Notes under the pieces: generated by a model
What the model saw: the letters and a program-made list of their open reading frames with translations, nothing else
Told to the model about the DNA's origin: nothing
Database searches by the model: none
Program-made: the position numbers and the translations under genes
In this document: piece by piece, positions 51,746-61,943 of the stretch
Numbering within the stretch: the first letter of the stretch is position 1
Layout of the letters: each line of letters starts with the position of its first letter
NCBI GenBank assembly: GCA_012295275.1
Contig: CM022666.1
Span: 10,321,002-10,385,001 of the forward strand
Length of the DNA stretch: 64,000 nt
Direction: 5' to 3'
Source of the DNA: Chrysomallon squamiferum
Lineage: Eukaryota > Mollusca > Gastropoda > Neomphalida > Peltospiridae

Positions 51746-54612
51746 AAATTGTTCTGTGACTTTATATTTAATCAGCTTATCTCCAATGAAATAACTATCT
51801 TCTCACAGAATAGATTAATCCAGAACTGTAAGCATAGTTTTCTCAATATACCCCACCAAAACCTAGTTGTGTCTACTGTATCCGGCCCGAAACTGGCGAC
51901 ACCATTTTGATTATCAATTGGTTTCTTCTGACGAATGTATGAATTTTCAGAATGTCTGTGTTTTCTACGTCATTATATGTCCGGACGAGCCGACAGAACA
52001 CAATAAACAGTCATGACGTACCATGTTCGAAAAACATACAAGTAATAACGCTTACAATGTTAACTTGAAATATAGCAATGCTGTCGTATAATAACGCAGT
52101 GATTATCTCTTACTGTACTGTATTGTTATTAATTAATTAATTAATTAATTTATTTATTTATTATTATTATTAATTTTTTTTTCATGAATACTTTTCTTTG
52201 TTACTTTTATTTTCTGACCTTCATAATGGAGCGTTGTAATTCACGCCAATATCCATATATTTCGTTCGATGGTAAGTTCGTTTGTGGATGAATCGCAGAC
52301 AAGTCATTTATTCAAACTCATGGTTGATTTAAAACCAAATATTTTCTCTAAATGTTTTTTTTTTTTTTTAACGTTTCTTCTCATTGGTAATGCTAAATGT
52401 AATATGTTGATTCCCTTGCTAATAAGGATAGAATTATGATCTTATTATATTAATATATTACTGTATTAAATCATTTGCACACCACTTTGACTCGCCAGTC
52501 CATTAAACCGATGAGTACTGAGAAGATAGTTATTTCATTGGAGATAAGCTGATTAAATATTAAAGATAATTGGGTTTTTTTTAATAGTTAAACAGTACAT
52601 CGCTAAGGTTTTCCAGTTTGCCGATGTTACGGTTGGAAGGTTAAACATGTATTTATATTATACTTAAGACAAACATCAACAATAAAGGATATGATATTTT
52701 ATAATAAATTCGAATATTGTAAACAGTAATTAAAAAAACACATTTGTTCATATAAAAATAATATTAATTTTAACTATACAAAACATAAGAGAACAAAAAC
52801 GAGACCACTTAGATCATTCCACCAGAAAGAACAACATGAGAGAGAGACGGCGGGAGGGAGAGCATGAGGAAGAAAATAAGAAGGAATACAAAGATCTTAA
52901 TAGAAAATACAAGAAAAAATAAAAAGGATAAGCAAGAAGAACGATAAAACAAGAAAGTCTTCTATAAACACGAAGAACACAAAAATATTTATTCTTGTTT
53001 GCATTTCTCTCATTACAAAATATTATTTCAGATGATTTCGTTTTCTTCACGTGCATAGAAACATGGCGTCCTGGGGTCGCCGAGCGGGATTGCCAGAAGA
53101 AGATAAACTCGACACTGCATTCCTTATCAGAGCTATAATTCACTTTAAACTGTCGTAAGATTAATATATTGTCAAGTTTATCAAAAAAGTATCTGAATAT
53201 GTATTAAGATTTAAATTTAAAGATTCAGTTGTATCGTTGATTAAGGTACAGCCTTGTGATGTGTATTAGAGAAAATCTAAAAACTGAAGTTGATTTTGAA
53301 CTTCTTTTTTTTCAGACATCCATAGAACAATTATTATTTCCTTTAGTAAATGATATTGAAGAAACTGAATTGAAGTTCCGAAAAAATAAATATGTGGCTG
53401 ACAAATACAGTGAAAATGTAAATAAAGAAGCTATCATGACTGTCTTCACGGATTTATATTTATGAGCAATATGACTTTTTCGTCATCTAATGTGTAAAAT
53501 GTGCACTATTTATGTTTTTGTATAGGTATGTGGTCAATAACTCGGTCTAGCTAAAACCATCAACAGTTTAATTGCCCGACACAGCAGGTCTCTCTTTGTC
53601 TCTTCCAATATGTGGTAGTACTTGTGTTATTTTCACATTTACAAACACGCACATACAAATGCATGCCTTCGTATAAACACTTACCTACCTACCAACATAA
53701 ATATATATGCACTTATACTCCGGACGTCTGATTACTTGCATATACTGAAATGTGGGTTGATGCCGTGGCGAAAATCCAAAATGTTTGCAGCATCCTTTAG
53801 AAGAAGTGTTGCGATTTCTTCTGCAAGATATCACTTCAGATCTGGTGGCATTATTTGTTCAAGGACTAAATTCACTGTAGCAGACTGAAGTATAACTAGA
53901 CATTAATTGTCAGTTACTAGATCAATCTTTTCTGCCAGTTTTCTGTCAGTGTTCCTCTTTGAACGAGTTTGTAGAATGCAGTTTCATTTTGAATATTTAT
54001 AAATGTAATATGTCAGGACAAAAAGTATGTATAATTAGAAAACAAATGAGATTTCAAGATACCTTTTATAGGTTTTTATTTTATTTTATTTATTATTATT
54101 ATTTTTTGTTTTGTTTATGTCTGCCATATTTTACAGAACAGCGTACCGTATTATCTCTGGTAATGCAATTAATATGTAACTGTTTTGTCATTTACCAGTA
54201 AATGAAAATAACACTTGCATAGCAACTCATTTTTCTAATAAATTACTAAGTTTTATGTTAATCATATTTTTTCTTTTCTACAGACAGACACTTGTTTGAT
54301 AATAATAATAATAAAATAAATAAATAAATAGAAGATTCTCCCCGACATAACGATTTTTACAGCGTTATTTAGTAAAGACTTGCAGCAAGTTTTAATAATA
54401 TTTATATTTTGTAACGAAATCCATAAATACCATGTATGATTCATTTAACATTTTGCATGTAATGCCAAACTGTGCCAAAATAATCTGTAAAAAGAAAGGA
54501 GAGTCCTACATTTTGGTAACGTTATATTATCCATATGAAACAAATGCATTATCATTTACCAATTTCTTTTTATTATAACTTTATATTTGTACACACATTA
54601 AAAACAATGGCT

Positions 54613-54645
<33 letters not shown>

Positions 54646-56860
54646 TTTTTTTGTGTGTGTGTTAATGTGTGTGGCGGTTTTAATAATAATAATTATATTT
54701 ATTATTATTATGTATCTTACTGACGCGAAAACGATATAAATGTCGTTCTTTCGTAAATACACTTTACATGTTTAGTGTGAAATAAATATATGACATTTAT
54801 TTTTATCTCATCGACTCTTTAGATAATATCCAAAAAATCTGGAGAATTCCAATGCAAATTTTGATAATCAGTTCTTTTTTCTTTTATTGATAATAATGAT
54901 TACGGTAAGGTGTAAACTGTATTTTTATACTGAAGTGAAATTTATTTTTAATGTGAAGAGTGAGCTTAATGTTTTTAATAAACCATATTCACTGGGCTGA
55001 TGATTTGTACGCTTTTATCTTAAGTCACTTCTTTCTTTCAAGTTCAACATGTTTCGTTGTTTATTTACACGTACATGGAGAAATCGTGTTTCAACCATAT
55101 ACAAAGTGGTACAATTGCACAAATTCTGAGAGTAGCCAGGGGGTCGGTACCAACCATTCGGGCAATTCCTGATTTAAAAACAACTCAGTACAGTTTAGTT
55201 TGTTGGTGAACTGTGAACATTTTTAATAACACATTCATAAACATTATATTACCTAGAATTTTTATTTTAGATATTTTACTCATCGAAATTAGCTGAGTTT
55301 TTGTTGACTTCAAAATATTATCATGAAAATATACACAAGCTTATTATCAAATTAAAATGCCGGTTACTTTGTTTATTCCACAGAGCTACGTTGATAACTC
55401 ATAAAAATATTTAGGACATGAAGCGAATTATACTGTGATAATAGATGTTAAATAAATATTAAACATTTAATAAATTGATTCTTAGATTACGTTCAAATCC
55501 TGAGTTTTTGGCATGAATAAAGAGTCGAACTTTTTACAGCTGAAAATATTGATTTGTAAAAGACCGTGATGTGTATTTTCCATACGTCTATTAGGAAGGT
55601 GCATATTATTTCAAATGTATCACTTACCAACATATAACAAAAACTTCTATGACTGCATTCGTTCTTGAAAAGAACTTATCATTAGTTATTTACTTTAATC
55701 ATCTGTTACTTCTCTTTCTACATAGCTGTATTCTACAGTAGCTGGGCCAAGGGCATCATGCACTTATAGAAAGTTGTTTTCTCTAAATAGCAAATAATTT
55801 CTTGACAGGAACTGCAAAAAAAAAAAAAAAAAATGTTCATAATTTGGCAAAAAATATATTTGCGATGTTTCCATCAAACTAGTCAAAATAGTAGCTTCCA
55901 AAGTTTATTTCTACTGCGCAGATTTAACTAACTGAAGGCCAAAGTGACTGCGTAGAATGTAAAATTAACAGTAACTTTAATAAATTCAGTGGTACGTAAG
56001 AAAGATACTTAATATAAGAATTCTTCTTTTATTTAATTTATTATAAACAAATACTAAACAGAATTATTTATAAAATTCAGAAATTTTATTTTTAAAGTTT
56101 AAATTATGTTGTTGCCGAAGTTGGGCATGGGAAAATAGTATGCTACTTCCTTTATTATATTTTCTACTTAATTTTATTATATTATTATTATTATTTATTT
56201 ATTTATTTTTGGCATATATATATAAAATAGGAATGAGAAGTTTTCTTTATGTTATTGTGCATATGCGTTGTGGTTCTTTTCTCACAAAAACCTGGCTTTA
56301 TTTGATCAAGAATGCTGTAGTACAAGAATAGCTTACATTTTATCATAAAAAGATATTAGTTTTCCTTGCTCCATTGTTTTTTTTTTATAATACACTAAAA
56401 CGATGTACACTATATTAAAATTAATTAATTAATAAAAAAAAAAATAATAATAAATGTGTTATTAATGATATAATTAAATTTATATTAAATGCCGCTCATG
56501 ATAATAACCAGCTATGTTTATAGATAACATTATTTTGTGTTGTTGATGATAATTATCAGCTATATTTATAGATAACATCATTTTATATTGTTGATGATAA
56601 TTACCAGCTATATTTATAGATAACATCACTGAGTGTTGTTGATAATAATTATCTGCTATATTTATAGATAACTATATCTTACGATGATGATGATATTTCA
56701 GATGTTAGGGAGGTGTTTGATTTGTTTGATTTCTGGGATGGACGGGACGGACTGATAGACGCTGTCAAAGTTGGTGACTTGTTGAGATGTGTCGGCTTAA
56801 ACCCCACCGTGGAGCTTGCGATTAAACATGGAGGTACCAAGAAACCAGGTACAACAAAAT

Positions 56861-56910
<50 letters not shown>

Positions 56911-57019
56911 TGAGTACGTCTGTGTCTGCATGTGTCTGTATATTTTCGTACGTACATAATACGTTCGTGCGTATGTTTGTCTTCATCAGCAATATTTCAA
57001 ATCCATCAAAAGTCCACAT

Positions 57020-57050
<31 letters not shown>

Positions 57051-57858
57051 TTCCGTGAATAAAAGTTAATGTTTTTATTCAGGAGAAAAGCAGCTTGCAT
57101 TTGAAGAATTTTTAGCCAGTTACGAAGCAGTGAAAAAGGAGAAAGATGTGGGTACCTACAAGGAGTTTGTTGAAGCTATGAAATCTTTCGACCGAGAAGG
57201 GCAGGGCTATATTTCGGCAGCGGAGATGCGACATATGCTTACTGCAATGGGTAAGATAAATCAATGATCACAATCTTTTTCGTGACAGCTGTCGTGAGTA
57301 GATAATCGTGACAAACGTGCTGTAAAAACTGAACTTACGAGAACAGTTTCGCAGGTGAACACTTACTTACTGTCTAATAAGTTGAACTCATTTGTGAATC
57401 TTGTCCATGTTAGCACTCCCGATTTCTGGCTGAAGCTAAACAAGTGATATAAATCATTATCAATAAATTACTGTCATTACTGGAACCACTACCACTACCA
57501 TCATCACAACAGCGACGACAGTGACCAGTGCCACCGCCTTGTATCAAGTTTCATTAACAAACAGGAATGTATTCTTCCTCTTTCTTTCATTTCATTCTTT
57601 TTTTCTTTTATATGTATACATTTTTTTTTTCTTCTTCTTCTTTTTTTTTCTTCTAACAGTTAAAGAAATCACCGGATATAATAAGACATCTTCGTACTTC
57701 ACTAAACTATACCACTGTGTTTGAAGTTAAAATTTTAACTACATGTAATATGTGTTGTTATTGCAGGAGAGAGACTTTCTGATGCCGAGGTTGACGAAAT
57801 TATCAGACTCACTGACACGAGAGAGGACTTAGAGGGAAATGTTAAATATGAAGGTATT

Positions 57859-57890
<32 letters not shown>

Positions 57891-58811
57891 GTCAGGGTTC
57901 CCAATATAGGGTAAATTATCCAAGAAATAAATTTGTCGACTCTGGATTTGAACATATTCTGGTACACAGGTACTTCACCAATAGTTCACCATCAGCACAT
58001 GAAATAACATAGTTAATCGATATTATTGCTGCATTTGTTCAACTTAAAATAATTTTATTCAAAATATTTTTAAAACTTTCACTCTGACGTTAATTTGTCA
58101 AAGTAGAAGTGTAAACTCAAATTAAACGGATGGGATGAATTTACTTACTAAAAGCCGCAATGAGTAAGAGAGAAGAAAAGATTGGGAAGCTTAATATATG
58201 TATATATCAATACAGAGATGTTTACTCAAGACGTATGGCAATGAAAAACACGTCACTAGAAAAAATGGCACTATGGAAGTATGGAAAAATGACAAAAATT
58301 GCATTAAATGTCGAACTTAAAACTATTATAATAAAGAATTCATAAAATGTATGATTAAATATAATATAAATTTATCTTTTGTACATAGCCATAAATTTAA
58401 AAGAAAAAAAAAGAAGAAGAAAAGTAAATAAATAAATAAAATAAATAATAATAATAAATTAAAAAATAGAAAATAGATCTTTCATATATAATGGATATAG
58501 TCTTACAGTGACATGTTTTAAACACTGCCAATTTTTTTTTTTTTTGATACATCCATACTCTTAGCTTTGTATTTTTTCATTAAGTACTAGATTTTTGTTT
58601 CTTTAGTCAGATGTGTGTGTGTGTGTGTGTATGTTGTTATTATTATTATTATTATTATTGGTAGTAGTATTGTCGTTGTTGTTTAACTTAATAGTTTAAC
58701 TTTTTAAAATTACTAAATAGGTCAGGAATAAATCCAGTGATGCCATGAATCATTTGATTTTCAGATTTTATTAACAAAGTTTTGAAAGGCCCTGATGGGA
58801 AAGATCTGTAA
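48631..58811 (+). CDS. Myosin essential light chain (molluscan type), five exons, complete
   Basis: Exons 48631-48661, 56702-56848, 57083-57250, 57767-57853 and 58765-58811 join in phase for 159 residues, the normal length. An essential light chain wraps the first IQ motif of the myosin heavy-chain lever arm; in molluscs it helps form the calcium switch of the regulatory domain (family knowledge). EF-hand 1 has the mollusc-specific loop DFWDGRDG from Asp20. AKHGGTKKPGE-like linker sequence (KHGGTKKPGEKQLAFEEFL) and SFDREGQGYISAAEMRHML (EF-hand 3) follow, then GERLSDAEVDEIIRLTDT and [12 protein letters not shown]. The C-terminus, LKGPDGKDL, differs from the usual AGPYPDK. The N-terminus is short (MSTTSKAEMEDVREVF). 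Its closest neighbour is the second light chain at the right edge, in opposite orientation. Confidence 0.93.
50323..51052. repeat. 21-26 bp minisatellite GTGTCACGTTATACTGCCATA
   Basis: About 30 units. Short form: CACGTTATACTGCCATAGTGT (21 bp). Long form inserts GCGCCGC before CATAGTG. It is the most CpG-dense part of the window. Confidence 0.96.
51690..51742. repeat. (CA)n microsatellite
   Basis: About 26 uninterrupted CA units. Confidence 0.97.
54618..54648. repeat. (ATA)n microsatellite
   Basis: Pure AAT/ATA run inside light chain 1 intron 1. Confidence 0.9.
56490..56675. repeat. 48-bp tandem repeat, four units, directly upstream of light chain 1 exon 2
   Basis: TAGATAACAT recurs at 56521, 56569, 56617 and 56665, exactly 48 bases apart. 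Each unit carries GTTGATGATAAT. The last unit ends about 26 bases before the exon 2 acceptor. Confidence 0.95.
56702..56848 (+). CDS. Essential light chain 1, exon 2
   Basis: Acceptor ATATTTCAG, donor CCAG|GTACAA. Encodes EF-hand 1: DVREVFDLFDFWDGRDGLID, then AVKVGDLLRCVGLNPTVE. Confidence 0.97.
56867..56909. repeat. (GT)n microsatellite in light chain 1 intron 2
   Basis: About 21 GT units beginning about 20 bases after the exon 2 donor. Minus-strand frames with polyThr-His are artefacts. Confidence 0.95.
57083..57250 (+). CDS. Essential light chain 1, exon 3
   Basis: Acceptor TTTTATTCAG, donor ATGG|GTAAGA. Encodes EKQLAFEEFLASYEAVKK and the third EF-hand FDREGQGYISAAEMRHML. Confidence 0.97.
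57767..57853 (+). CDS. Essential light chain 1, exon 4
   Basis: Acceptor TTATTGCAG, donor GAAG|GTATTT. Encodes ERLSDAEVDEIIRLTDTRED and LEGNVKYE. The length, 87 nt, equals the matching exon of light chain 2. Confidence 0.97.
57855..57888. repeat. (ATTT)n microsatellite at light chain 1 intron 4 start
   Basis: About eight ATTT units immediately after the donor of exon 4. Confidence 0.9.
58765..58811 (+). CDS. Essential light chain 1, exon 5 with stop codon
   Basis: Acceptor TTGATTTTCAG. Encodes (D)FINKVLKGPDGKDL then TAA at 58809-58811. Confidence 0.95.
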
Positions 58812-60565
58812 GAACTGAGAAGACAGACAACAAGAAAAATTTCCTCTCCAAGATAACTTTACTCTAAACATATCGCTTTCTACCAGTGTGTTTTTGTTTG
58901 CTTCCTGCTATACTGGATTATATGGAGGTTGTGTTTTCGCTGTTTCTGGGGAAACCATGTTTCTACGACACGTTAATCGTACTAACTGTTAACCGATATC
59001 TATAAACAGCTTTTACTTACAGGACAGCTTATGTACAAAAATCATTATATTTGTTTCACAAATTTTACATTATATTTACTCTTTCTATTTCAGTTTAGAT
59101 GAAAATATCATCTTCCTACGTTATTATTCTGCTTTGAATTCAACCTTTTCCTCTTTCCACTCAGATTTCTTTTTGTATGTACTGAATGTTTTCTTTCTAC
59201 TACCTCGTAACTGAATATAAATTCATTCACTTAAAGACTTAATAATTACTGATGGATATCTAAATTTAATTTCGCTAGTTTTCTAATAATCCGGTATTTG
59301 TAATAATTCAATGTAGCAATATTTACAGTGGATCTAATGTTTGGAAGAAAGTTTTCTTGGTATGTGTACTGAGGGAATATTTTCCAGGGTTTTTTTAATG
59401 CACATTTGCTCATAATTACTTGAAAGTGAATATATTTATTGTTTGTGTGAAGTTTGTAATTACTGTGTTAGCAGACTTAATCATAGAACAAGGTAGTTTA
59501 TATATAGAGTGTGTTAGTTTGAAATTTTATAGCTTTATAACACCGAAGTCGCAGTTCATTTACTTCTAAACTTCCACACATGTACCTGTTTTCTTCTAGT
59601 CGTTATACAGGTAGTTTCGTTTTATCAGTTGAGATGTACCTGCCTTTTCTAATCATTAAAACAAAGAATTTCGTTTTGTCAGTTGATACTCCCTATTTTC
59701 TTCTAGCCATTATGCAGGTAATCTGAGAAGGAAGATTGTTTTATCTGTATTGTTACTTTCGAATAATCTTTGCGTGGCAATTACAAAACTCAGATAACGA
59801 CAGTCACGTGATGTTCCGCAAATCTTTTGTTTTGTATTTTAATAAATAATATATACAAATAAAATTTAAAAACCAGGAATGTCAGAGTGCCAGTGTGTGG
59901 CTTGGATATCACGTGACCTTATGCAACACTTTATATCATCTTTTATTTATATGTTCACTTTCTCCACATGAATCATAACTACTTAATAGAAATACTGATA
60001 GTGACGGAAAAATAATATGTGCAAAATTACTGATTTAAAATACTGATTGTGTGTGTTTTACTATATTCACTTCGATTAATTATTTCCTATTTACAAGTGT
60101 TATTAACTAATAAAAGAATGAAAAACTATCTCTTTTTTAATAATAGTTCTATTAATTTGGCAACAGTCTTAACGAGTATTAATATATGTAAACAATAGTA
60201 ATACCTAAAAAGTAAAGTAATATAAATAATTAAAATGCCTTGACACATTCAGCACGACTGTAAAAACTATTAATTCTCCGACCATTTTTTTTTTCTTCTT
60301 CTGTTTTAATATTTCAAAACATTATGGAAGTTTCAGTTTTTTATAAATTAGTATCATTATTTAATAGTTGCATTTTACTTTATTCTGATGTTGGAAATAT
60401 ACTTTTCATTACTTTAATTTTGTATGTGTCTGTGTGTAATTTATGCTACTAAATTGAAACTTCAAATAATCGTGTTTTTTCATTAAACTAAGTTTGTTTT
60501 TATAAAATATTTGTAAATATTTATGGTGTTGGCGCTCAATAAAACATTCCTGGAAAAATTCCTTG
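58812..60565 (+). other. 3' UTR of essential light chain 1
   Basis: About 1.75 kb with no coding frame. It ends at AATAAA (60538-60543). It holds a UGUAAAUA Pumilio-type site at 60512-60519 and a threefold imperfect repeat near 59581-59720. The exact end is inferred from the hexamer. Confidence 0.55.
60538..60543 (+). terminator. Light chain 1 polyadenylation signal AATAAA
   Basis: Canonical hexamer in GCTCAATAAAACATTCC followed by a TTGTTATT stretch, a common downstream context. No convincing earlier signal was chosen, though the UTR has other A-rich sites. Confidence 0.6.
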
Positions 60566-61350
60566 TTATTATTTTTCATTTATATTGGGAAGTTGAAATC
60601 AACTTTGTAAACAGATTAGATTAGTGGATGGTACTGGGTTGTGACGTGAATCCATTAACGTTTTATTGCTGCAAATGAAAATATTCGAGAAATCTGAATT
60701 GGATAATATTCAGGAATATCCAACCATTATATGTTGTAAAACATTCAAAACTGACACTGAATACTTAAACCAGAAGCATTTTTTCTAGCACGACGGAGCT
60801 TACACTGATTTCCACTACTTACAACAGCTGAATGTGTGAAAACATACTGTGTACCGGATATACAGCCGAATTTGACATGGATAAATAACTTGGAAGTTGA
60901 CAAATTGGACTGCATATAACAGTGACGATATTCTGTAAGTATATTTAAAAGTTTTTGCTTAAAGTAGCGCATAGTACATTTAAATCGTTAGAATATAATT
61001 ATTATAATTAAGGTATCACTTACTGGTTCAAACGCAGATAGTGTTCATGTGTTTTATTTTTGTTTTATTAACTATAATTTTGTCTATAATAAATATTAAA
61101 AAAGTAAAAAATTTAAAAAAATAAAAAGAAAGTATGATCCAGAAAAATTCATCTTAAAAATTATATATATCAAATTAGGAACAAAAGTACTATTGGCAAG
61201 AAATTTCGAATTATCGTAAACATTTTTCTGCCGTATATCAGATCTAATATAGAGTTCAATAGATACATCCTTTCATAAGTTTCGTTTCATTTTGTCTCGT
61301 TATATTTCCTCTGGGTAGCAAATGAGAACAAATATTTGATTGAAAACATC
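60566..61350. other. Gap between convergent light chain genes
   Basis: About 0.8 kb between the two inferred 3' ends. AT-rich; no exon or structured repeat recognised. Confidence 0.5.
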
Positions 61351-61356
61351 TTTATT
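61351..61356 (-). terminator. Candidate polyadenylation signal for light chain 2 distal form
   Basis: AATAAA on minus, about 540 nt after the distal stop. Another AATAAA at 61749-61744 is only 150 nt after it, so the choice is open. Confidence 0.35.
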
Positions 61357-61896
61357 GGGAGTTATTGCATGTTACACGCAGTCAAGGTTTCGAAAGGTTT
61401 ATCCACGAAGACATTTTCACTGAGACAAAAAAAAAAAAAAGTCCAGTTCTGAAGAACAGCTGTACATAGTGCATTCCTCTGCGGATTACGTCCATCTTAG
61501 TAGACTAATGATAAGGGAACAGAGAAATAAATTAATAAATAAATTATAAACTTCACACGGCAACACAGTATATATTTCCCGAGACAGTTCTCGCTTCCAG
61601 TAAGAAATCCGAGAAAGAATGTTTGAAATTCTGCTACTAAATTAATACTTGTCGAAATACGTCCAGTACGAGAAACAAAGGTTAATATATTTTTGGCACG
61701 AACATGTAGCAGTATGGATAATGTTTCATTGTTTCGTTATTTATTTATTTCTGATTTGTTTTGTTTGTTCTTTATTTTTTTGTTTTTTGGTTTGTATTTT
61801 TTTGGTTTTTTTTTTTGGTTGTTTTTAACTTGTAGCTATTGTGGGTCACAACTGATGATGAAAAAAAAAAAAAAAAAAAAATCACTTTTTAAAGTA

Positions 61897-61943
61897 TTAT
61901 TTTTCATCCGGGTATGGACCAGCCAGCACTTTAGATATAAATT
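61897..61943 (-). CDS. Essential light chain 2, alternative last exon b (distal)
   Basis: Acceptor CATTTCAG preceded by a run of nearly 30 T on the minus strand; encodes (E)[14 protein letters not shown] and TAA. The phase and first residues (E-F-I) are the same as in exon a, so either can complete the protein. The conserved AGPYPD ending argues against a chance match. Confidence 0.85.

Larger units (their letters stand above)
48662..56701. other. Intron 1 of essential light chain 1 (8.0 kb)
   Basis: Holds the 21-26 bp minisatellite, (CA)n at 51690-51742, (ATA)n at 54618-54644 and the 48-bp repeat beside exon 2. CpG-bearing pockets at 51400-52060 and 53030-53150 could carry enhancers or alternative first exons, but none found has a phase that fits exon 2. 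Confidence 0.7.

Noticed and set aside
52814-53143. 109-residue minus-strand frame
   Set aside because: Low-complexity C-terminus from a purine-rich stretch, no recognised domain, no gene context.
53063-53155. ATG frame MASWGRRAGLPEEDK... with donor-like TC|GTAAGA, as an alternative first exon of light chain 1
   Set aside because: Its donor leaves phase 2, while exon 2 needs phase 1; no other partner found. It may belong to an unseen transcript.
56679-57019. Minus-strand frames across exon 2 of light chain 1
   Set aside because: Shadows of the real exon and of the (GT)n tract.
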